DNA from: Pseudoalteromonas sp. 3D05
GTDB taxonomy: Bacteria > Pseudomonadota > Gammaproteobacteria > Enterobacterales > Alteromonadaceae
Length of the DNA stretch: 64,000 nt
Assembly: GCF_002723455.1 (NCBI RefSeq)
Contig: NZ_PDUS01000006.1
Span: 124,001 to 188,000 of the forward strand
Reading direction: 5' to 3'
Shown: in pieces, positions 57,789 through 64,000 of the stretch
How the letters are laid out: every line of letters begins with the position of its first letter
Numbering within the stretch: the first letter of the stretch is position 1
Notes under the pieces: generated by a model
The model's input: only the letters and a program-made list of their open reading frames with translations
What the model was told of the DNA's origin: nothing
Database searches by the model: none
Program-made: the position numbers and the translations under genes

Positions 57789-59630
57789 CTAATCTAGCTG
57801 TGTTAAATAGTGATGTAGGTCTATTTTAACTGCTTTTTCGCGCAAACGTTGAATTGTTTGCGGATTATTTTTCATTTGTTGTAACTCGCCTGCAAATGTT
57901 TGGCTTGAAAAATAGCGTTCAGGCACGTTGCTCTGCAGCCAATTAAGCCAATCTAATAGGTTATCGAGTTGTTTTTTACTGATTAGCAGCAATGCGTCAA
58001 TGGCTTGGCTTACATCTAGTAAATACAAACTATGAGGCAGCTTTTTCACCATTACAAATTGCTTTTCAATATTGAGCTCAAATCCTAGTAAATTAAACCA
58101 TGACTGTTGCTCGGTTAATACTTTTTGGTCGTCAACACTAATGTTGACGCGCACAGGGAGCAGTAATGCTTTACCTTCAAGGCTTGCTTGTTCTGTAATT
58201 TGCTGCTGCCAGTAATCAGCTAAAGCATATTTAAAATGAGAACAATAAAGTTGCTGTTGCTCAGTGAAAACACAACTACCATCTTGTTGTACTATTAATG
58301 AGGTTGTACTAATACTCTGTGCAGGCGCTAAGACTGGTGTGTGTTGTGTTGTTAAGGTGGCTACACTATCAAAATGTGCGGCATGTTGTTCACTTACCCC
58401 TTGGTAAAATGCGTTCACATCATGAAGCGACGCTTTACTTTCTCTTTGTCCTGAAGGCCCACTCGCAGCAGAGCCACCTGCACGGGATGAGCCACCCGAA
58501 TAGCTAACAGGTTGACTCGGTTGCAAAGGCGTTTTTGGGTAATCAAACACGTCAGCTTGCTCAACTGACGTCGCACTTGAGAAGCGTTCACTTGGTTGCG
58601 CCTGCGCTAGTATTTGCGGTGCTACAAAGTCATCCTGCAAAGGCACAACGACTTGTTTTACGGCTTGTAGAATAAAGTCATGCACTAAGCGCCCCTGATG
58701 AAAGCGTACTTCATGTTTTGCCGGGTGCACGTTTACATCAACTTGGCGCGGATCAATATCAATATATATCACAAAGCCGGGTAACTCTTCTTGTCCTGCC
58801 ACTTCTTCAAATGCTTGGCGAATAGCATGCAAAATCAGTTTATCCCGCATCATCCTATTATTTACATAGGTGTATTGCGTGGTATTGCTTGAACCCACAG
58901 GTAATACCCAACCGTGTAACTGCAAACCTGTATCACCGGACTCAATATACAAACCTTGCTCAGCAAATGCTTTACCAGCAACTTGCGCGACCCGGGTAAT
59001 TGCTTGGTTAGGATCTATTTTGGCGCGATATTGGCGTACCACTTTAGCGTTATGCGTTAAGGTAATCGATACATCAAAGCGGCTTAGGGCAATCCGCTTA
59101 ATGAGCTCATCAATGTGGTTAAACTCGGTCTTTTCAGTACGTAAAAACTTACGCCGTGCTGGCGTATTAAAAAATAAGTCTTTTACTTCAATCGTGGTGC
59201 CGTCAGGGTGGGCGGTCGGTTTGACTTGCACTGCCATATCGCGACCCTCAGCACAAGCTTGCCACGCTGCCTCTTGCGCTTTAGTCTTCGAACTTAGCGT
59301 CAACCGAGACACTGAACTAATTGATGCTAAAGCTTCACCACGAAAGCCCAATGAACAAATATTTTCTAAATCATCCAGGGATTTTAGTTTACTCGTAGCA
59401 TGACGAGACAGCGCCAATGTAAGCTCATCTTTATTAATGCCTGAACCATTATCTCTAATTCGAATAAGTTTGTGGCCGCCACGCTCAATATCAATTTGAA
59501 TACGCGTTGCACCTGCGTCTAAGCTATTTTCAACCAACTCTTTAACAACTGACGCTGGCCTTTCAACCACTTCACCTGCTGCAATTTGGTTAGCCAATCG
59601 CGCTGGTAATATTTCAATACTCATACTCAT
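57789..59630 (-). CDS. mutL: DNA mismatch repair protein MutL
   Basis: 613 residues (a start at the second Met, 59624, is equally possible). GHKL ATPase N-terminus: [22 protein letters not shown] and GFRGEAL; a Ser/Gln-rich linker (about 345-430); C-terminal dimerisation domain. The metal-binding DQHAxxE endonuclease motif is missing, as in bacteria that use MutH. Couples MutS mismatch recognition to MutH and UvrD. Eleven bases separate it from amiB. Confidence 0.96.
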   Translation of the reverse strand: MSMSIEILPARLANQIAAGEVVERPASVVKELVENSLDAGATRIQIDIERGGHKLIRIRDNGSGINKDELTLALSRHATSKLKSLDDLENICSLGFRGEALASISSVSRLTLSSKTKAQEAAWQACAEGRDMAVQVKPTAHPDGTTIEVKDLFFNTPARRKFLRTEKTEFNHIDELIKRIALSRFDVSITLTHNAKVVRQYRAKIDPNQAITRVAQVAGKAFAEQGLYIESGDTGLQLHGWVLPVGSSNTTQYTYVNNRMMRDKLILHAIRQAFEEVAGQEELPGFVIYIDIDPRQVDVNVHPAKHEVRFHQGRLVHDFILQAVKQVVVPLQDDFVAPQILAQAQPSERFSSATSVEQADVFDYPKTPLQPSQPVSYSGGSSRAGGSAASGPSGQRESKASLHDVNAFYQGVSEQHAAHFDSVATLTTQHTPVLAPAQSISTTSLIVQQDGSCVFTEQQQLYCSHFKYALADYWQQQITEQASLEGKALLLPVRVNISVDDQKVLTEQQSWFNLLGFELNIEKQFVMVKKLPHSLYLLDVSQAIDALLLISKKQLDNLLDWLNWLQSNVPERYFSSQTFAGELQQMKNNPQTIQRLREKAVKIDLHHYLTQLD

Positions 59631-59640
59631 CCTAACGATT

Positions 59641-60993
59641 TTAGCTTTGTGGGATATCGAGCTCTTGGCCGATAAATAAAGTGTTTGATTTGAGTTTATT
59701 GGCGCGTTTTAATTTATTCACACTCACCCCATAGCGATTCGCAAGTAAGCTTAATGACTCTCCTGGACGAACTTTATGTGTGGTCGGGTGTTGCGATTTT
59801 AATGATGCAAACAACGAATCATCGGGTGGGTTTTTAAGGTAATAATTTTTCAATGAAGTAAAGATTGCTCTCGCCAGCCGCTCTTGATAGTCCGCTGTTT
59901 TCAACAAGCGCTCTTCACGTGGGTTGGAAATAAACCCAGTTTCAACCAGTATTGACGGGATATCTGGAGACTTTAATACCCCAAAGCTTGCCGCTTGCGG
60001 ACGCTTTTTGTGCATTTTGGCTACTTTTTTTAGTTCATCCATCACTTCTTCAGCAACGCTAAAGCCCGTTTTCATGGAATGATCCATCGACATATCAAGC
60101 AACGCTTGTGCTAAGTATTTCTCGCTGGCGGTATTTTTTATTACACCTGCTGCACCGCCAAGAAGTTCCGAATGTTTTTCTTTATCCTCAAGCCATTTAC
60201 CTATTTCAGAGTTGGCACGGCGCAATGATAAAACCCACACAGACGCACCACTTGGCTGAGGACTAGTAAATGCATCAGCATGAATTGATACAAAAAAGTC
60301 TGCTTTTTTTTCTCGCGCACGATTAGTTCGAGTGTTTAAATTAACAAAGTAATCACCTCGGCGTACCATTCTAGAAATCATACCTTTTTCGGCATCAATC
60401 ATACGCTCTAAACGTTTTGCAATTTGCAATGTAATTGTTTTCTCATAGGTGCCTGATGGCCCTATGGAGCCAGGGTCTTCACCACCGTGGCCTGCATCAA
60501 TAGCAATCACAATGTCGCGTTGTTTACTTAATTCACGTTTCTTAACTGCGGTATTGCTACTTTGTGCAACGGGTTTTGCCTGTTCTTTGTTGTAAAGGTC
60601 TACCACTAAACGATTTTTATATGGCCCAGTTGGAGCCAAAGCAAATAATACCGGTTTAACTGAACCGGTTAGCTCAAAAACAAAACGTACACCTTTACTA
60701 TTTTTAGCTTTGGAATAACGCAGTTTACTAACAATTTGATGTTTTTTAGGAATGCTAGGCAGGTTTTTAATTTTATTAGTATGTTCTAAGTCAACCACGA
60801 GGCGTAACGGATTCTTCAGCATAAAGTAGCTAAAGTCTGGTTTGTCAGTTAAATCAAAAACAACACGAGTGCTATCAGGAGACGGCCACACACGCACACT
60901 GTTAATAGTGTTCTGTGCAAAAACCCCTTGGCTTATTGCAAATAACAAACAAGCACACACCCATTTAATGACTACTCGACCCATCTGATCCAC
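59641..60993 (-). CDS. amiB: N-acetylmuramoyl-L-alanine amidase, AmiB-type
   Basis: 450 residues. Signal peptide (cleavage near VFAQNT, about 26), AMIN domain (about 28-135), amidase_3 catalytic domain (about 160-375) with zinc ligands in DAGHGG and FVSIHADAF and Glu in [10 protein letters not shown], then one LysM repeat (about 403-446). Splits septal peptidoglycan for daughter cell separation, normally activated by EnvC or NlpD. The regulatory helix expected in AmiB ([13 protein letters not shown]...) is visible. Starts GTG 60993 or ATG 60984. Confidence 0.94.
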   Translation of the reverse strand: MDQMGRVVIKWVCACLLFAISQGVFAQNTINSVRVWPSPDSTRVVFDLTDKPDFSYFMLKNPLRLVVDLEHTNKIKNLPSIPKKHQIVSKLRYSKAKNSKGVRFVFELTGSVKPVLFALAPTGPYKNRLVVDLYNKEQAKPVAQSSNTAVKKRELSKQRDIVIAIDAGHGGEDPGSIGPSGTYEKTITLQIAKRLERMIDAEKGMISRMVRRGDYFVNLNTRTNRAREKKADFFVSIHADAFTSPQPSGASVWVLSLRRANSEIGKWLEDKEKHSELLGGAAGVIKNTASEKYLAQALLDMSMDHSMKTGFSVAEEVMDELKKVAKMHKKRPQAASFGVLKSPDIPSILVETGFISNPREERLLKTADYQERLARAIFTSLKNYYLKNPPDDSLFASLKSQHPTTHKVRPGESLSLLANRYGVSVNKLKRANKLKSNTLFIGQELDIPQS

Positions 60994-61014
60994 TACACCT
61001 TTAATTATTATTTT

Positions 61015-61482
61015 TTAATCTCGAGTTAATTGCTCTACTACTGCTTTGCCGCGCTGGCTCACGCTGCAAACTTCAATTTCACGGGCTTCACCAACATAGC
61101 GCATTGTAATATCTAAGTCAGGAACAGGTATACACTCCCCGCCTTTCTCAGGCCATTCAACAACACAAATTGCATCATTTGAAAAATAATCACGAATACC
61201 CATATATTCTAGCTCTTCAGGGTCACCCAAGCGGTATAAATCAAAGTGGTACACATTGGCTTTTGCTAATTCATAAGGCTCGACTAATGTATAGGTTGGA
61301 CTCTTAACCTTACCTTGATGGCCGAACCCTTGCACTATACCTCGTGTTAATGTGGTTTTTCCGGCGCCTAAATCACCATGTAAATAAATAACCACGCCTT
61401 GCTCAGTTAAACTTGCAAGCTTATTACCCATTGCGACCGTTGCTGCTTCATCAGCAAGTTGAAAACCAACACTCAGGGTCAT
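61015..61482 (-). CDS. tsaE: tRNA threonylcarbamoyladenosine biosynthesis protein TsaE
   Basis: 155 residues. Walker A LHGDLGAGKTTLTRG, then SPTYTLVEPY and a YHFDLYRLGDPEELEYMG segment diagnostic of TsaE (YjeE). ATPase that drives the TsaBD complex in t6A37 formation. First gene of tsaE-amiB-mutL-miaA-hfq-hflX. Confidence 0.95.
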   Translation of the reverse strand: MTLSVGFQLADEAATVAMGNKLASLTEQGVVIYLHGDLGAGKTTLTRGIVQGFGHQGKVKSPTYTLVEPYELAKANVYHFDLYRLGDPEELEYMGIRDYFSNDAICVVEWPEKGGECIPVPDLDITMRYVGEAREIEVCSVSQRGKAVVEQLTRD

Positions 61483-61576
61483 TATTACCTCATGAAAAAC
61501 AAATAAGTTATTACTGTATTAATCATACCAGATTATTTTTGTATCGCGAATACAGTGCCACTGTTCGTTAGAGCTA

Positions 61577-61604
61577 AAAAAACCGGCAAAGTTGCCGGTT
61601 TTTT
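61577..61604. terminator. accC terminator
   Basis: AAAAAACCGGCAA / TTGCCGGTTTTTT, 13-bp perfect stem with a 2-base centre. Serves the leftward accBC transcript before tsaE. Confidence 0.92.
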
Positions 61605-61626
61605 AAATTATTAGTTTTATAAATGC

Positions 61627-62967
61627 TTATAAACCTAATTTCTTCTCAAGATAGTGGATATTGGTTCCACCATTTTGGAAGTTTTCATCTGCTAAGATTT
61701 TCTTATGCAGTGGCGTATTGGTTTTAATACCGTCAATCACTAACTCATTTAATGCATTACGTGCACGGGCAATAGCTACATCACGGTTTTCACCGTAAGT
61801 AATGAGCTTACCAATCATTGAGTCATAGTGTGGTGGTACTTTATAGTCTGCATAAATATGGCTATCCCAACGAATACCTAGGCCACCCGCAGGATGGAAA
61901 CGGGTAATTTTGCCCGGCGAAGGAATAAACGTTTCAGGGTCTTCTGCATTGATACGACATTCAATAGCATGGCCACGAATAACCACGTCATCTTGTGTGA
62001 ATGACAACGGCTGACCAGCAGCAATTTTTAACTGCTCTTTAATTAAGTCAACGCCACTAACCATTTCAGTTACAGGGTGTTCAACCTGAATACGGGTATT
62101 CATTTCGATGAAATAGAACTCGCCGTTTTCATATAAGAACTCAAACGTACCTGCACCGCGATAACCAATCTCGATACACGCACGTGTACAGCGTTCACCA
62201 ATGAATTTACGTACTTCAGCAGTGATACCCGGCGCTGGCGCTTCTTCAACTACTTTTTGATGACGACGCTGCATTGAACAGTCACGCTCACCTAAGTGAA
62301 CCGCGTTACCTTGACCATCAGCAAGTACTTGAATTTCGATATGGCGTGGGTTTTCAAGGAATTTCTCCATGTAAACCATGCTATTACCGAAGAACTGTTT
62401 TGCTTCTTGCTGAGTCAGTGCGATTGAATCTATAAGCTCTGATTCGTTACGTACAACACGCATACCACGACCACCGCCACCACCAGCTGCTTTGATGATT
62501 ACCGGGTAACCGATACGCTTAGCAATTTGCATGTTGCGCTCTTTGTCATCTGATACTGGACCGTCAGAACCTGGAACACACGGCACACCCGCTTTACGCA
62601 TAGCATTGATTGCCGATACTTTATCGCCCATTAGGCGAATAGTATCGCCTTTAGGACCAATAAATACAAAACCGCTTTGCTCAACTTGGTCTGCAAAATC
62701 AGCGTTTTCAGCAAGGAAACCATAACCTGGGTGAATCGCAACCGCATCGGTTACTTCTGCCGCAGCAATAATACGCGGAATGTCTAAGTAACTTTCAGTT
62801 GCTGAAGGTCTACCGATACAGATTGTTTCATCTGCTAACAATACGTGCTTAAGATCGCGATCCGCCGTTGAATGCACAGCAACCGTTTTGATCCCAAGCT
62901 CTTTGCAGGCGCGCAATATACGAAGTGCTATTTCACCTCGATTTGCAATGACTACTTTATCTAACAT
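61627..62967 (-). CDS. accC: Biotin carboxylase subunit of acetyl-CoA carboxylase
   Basis: 446 residues. ATP-grasp enzyme that carboxylates biotin on AccB. Start [17 protein letters not shown], Gly-rich loop [12 protein letters not shown], and [16 protein letters not shown] are intact. Last gene of aroQ-accB-accC; 26 bases after accB. Bicarbonate demand links it to the carbonic anhydrase at 28105 only in a general way. Confidence 0.97.
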   Translation of the reverse strand: MLDKVVIANRGEIALRILRACKELGIKTVAVHSTADRDLKHVLLADETICIGRPSATESYLDIPRIIAAAEVTDAVAIHPGYGFLAENADFADQVEQSGFVFIGPKGDTIRLMGDKVSAINAMRKAGVPCVPGSDGPVSDDKERNMQIAKRIGYPVIIKAAGGGGGRGMRVVRNESELIDSIALTQQEAKQFFGNSMVYMEKFLENPRHIEIQVLADGQGNAVHLGERDCSMQRRHQKVVEEAPAPGITAEVRKFIGERCTRACIEIGYRGAGTFEFLYENGEFYFIEMNTRIQVEHPVTEMVSGVDLIKEQLKIAAGQPLSFTQDDVVIRGHAIECRINAEDPETFIPSPGKITRFHPAGGLGIRWDSHIYADYKVPPHYDSMIGKLITYGENRDVAIARARNALNELVIDGIKTNTPLHKKILADENFQNGGTNIHYLEKKLGL

Positions 62968-62993
62968 GAGAGTTGGCCTCTAAGGTTGCACTA

Positions 62994-63458
62994 TTATTCA
63001 ATGATGAATAAAGGTTGATCAAATTCTACTGGCTCACCATTTTCAACTAAAATAGCTTTTACTGTACCGGCTTTGTCTGACTCAATTTGGTTCATCATTT
63101 TCATTGCTTCGATGATACAAAGTGTGTCACCCACATTAACTTTAGAACCCACTTCAACATATGCAGGTGCTTCTGGTGATGCTGCTGCATAAAAAGAACC
63201 AACCATTGGTGATAATACTTGATGACCGGTTGGTGCTGCTGGCGCTGCCGCTTCAGTTGATGCTGCTGGAGCCGCAGGTGCTGGTGCCGCTGCTGGAGCT
63301 GGTGCATACTGAGGAGCATATTGTGGAGCGTAAGCTGGACCTGCGCTCATATTGTTACGGTTTATACGTACTGACTCTTCACCTTCGGTGATTTCTAATT
63401 CAGCAATACCTGATTCTTCTACTAGTTCAATTAGTTTTTTGATCTTGCGAATATCCAT
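62994..63458 (-). CDS. accB: Biotin carboxyl carrier protein
   Basis: 154 residues. N-terminal helical domain (1-38), an Ala/Pro linker (about 40-77, with repeated YAPQ units), and a biotinyl domain with K120 in EAMKMMN as biotin site. Carries carboxybiotin between AccC and the carboxyltransferase. Confidence 0.97.
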   Translation of the reverse strand: MDIRKIKKLIELVEESGIAELEITEGEESVRINRNNMSAGPAYAPQYAPQYAPAPAAAPAPAAPAASTEAAAPAAPTGHQVLSPMVGSFYAAASPEAPAYVEVGSKVNVGDTLCIIEAMKMMNQIESDKAGTVKAILVENGEPVEFDQPLFIIE

Positions 63459-63491
63459 GAACGACCCGCCTTCTAGTTTGTGTGTTTAAAA

Positions 63492-63944
63492 TTAATTTGC
63501 GTTTTGCAACCGACTAACCGCCGCTTCTAATGCTGCGCGGTAACCCATTGCACCTAATCCACATACCACGCCTTGTGCTACATCCGAAAAATACGAATGA
63601 TGACGAAACGCCTCCCGCGCATGCACATTAGTTAAGTGCACTTCATAAAACGGGATATCAACACTTAGCAATGCATCACGTAAAGCTACGCTTGTGTGCG
63701 TAAATGCTGCTGGATTGATAATTATGCAATCAATAACTTGCCAAGCACTATGTATATGCTCAATTAAAGCTTGTTCACTATTACTTTGATAATGCGTTAA
63801 CTCAACATCTAGACCATGGGCGAGGGTTGTTAGTTCGCTCATAATTTCGCCCAGTGTTTGTGAACCATATTTCTCTGGTTCACGCTTACCAAGCATATTT
63901 AAGTTAGGGCCATTTAGAACAAAAATCTTAAATTTTGCAGCCAT
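63492..63944 (-). CDS. aroQ: Type II 3-dehydroquinate dehydratase
   Basis: 150 residues. Third shikimate pathway step. [20 protein letters not shown] (active-site Tyr24 region), [18 protein letters not shown] and the EVHLTN/HHSYFSD segments are all present. Sits upstream of accB as in many gammaproteobacteria; 33 bases separate them. Confidence 0.96.
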   Translation of the reverse strand: MAAKFKIFVLNGPNLNMLGKREPEKYGSQTLGEIMSELTTLAHGLDVELTHYQSNSEQALIEHIHSAWQVIDCIIINPAAFTHTSVALRDALLSVDIPFYEVHLTNVHAREAFRHHSYFSDVAQGVVCGLGAMGYRAALEAAVSRLQNAN

Positions 63945-64000
63945 AATACGCGATAATCCTATAAATAATGAGTTAAGCCATTTTCACTATAAAACCCACT

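Overview
The window is about 40% GC, densely coded, and reads as a chromosomal segment of a marine gammaproteobacterium of the order Alteromonadales, most likely Pseudoalteromonas. The evidence is gene order (hemN-DUF2489-yihI-cytochrome c4-engB-polA; purA-hflC-hflK-hflX-hfq-miaA-mutL-amiB-tsaE; aroQ-accB-accC), a sodium-type flagellar motor gene (motX) next to purA, and several dispersed inverted-repeat elements. The genus is an inference from layout, not from a database search. No rRNA, tRNA, CRISPR array, prophage or transposase gene was found.

Bases 1-7400 hold a histidine-utilisation cluster: the 3' end of a HutG-like gene, hutI (leftward), and hutC-hutU-hutH (rightward). Two near-identical palindromes serve as probable HutC operators, one between hutI and hutC and one before hutU. 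A GGDEF-EAL protein with degenerate active sites follows hutI by 25 bases in the same direction. Bases 7400-12400 hold an atypical SDR, a dCache chemoreceptor and anaerobic hemN with an FNR-like site.

Bases 12400-21600 resemble the E. coli polA-yihA-yihI-hemN region. The gaps that hold CsrC and Spot 42 in E. coli also hold probable small RNAs here: a roughly 310-nt CsrB/RsmZ-like RNA with nine GGA motifs, and a roughly 130-nt RNA with a C-rich hairpin loop. The polA upstream region has two DnaA boxes. elbB and cytochrome c5 follow.

Bases 21700-31100 hold a GAF-GAF-GGDEF protein with an EAL remnant, rep, ubiK, and a ParD-like regulator with a 30-bp palindromic operator that overlaps a methionine aminopeptidase gene. 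That gene is broken by a 263-bp MITE-like element. A beta-carbonic anhydrase, a methyltransferase and an orphan membrane-anchored NMT1-type binding protein follow.

Bases 31100-36850 are the branched-chain amino acid operon ilvL-G-M-D-A, without ilvE, preceded by a recognisable leader peptide and attenuator. Bases 37000-50600 are more accessory: a TraB/GumN protein, a small zinc-ribbon ORF that appears split by a stop codon, a DUF4097 protein, a hybrid histidine kinase, fatty acid cis/trans isomerase with an acidic partner gene, an SDR, a VOC protein, a secreted unknown, and two tandem paralogous alkaline phosphatases. Bases 50700-64000 return to conserved housekeeping genes from motX-purA to aroQ.
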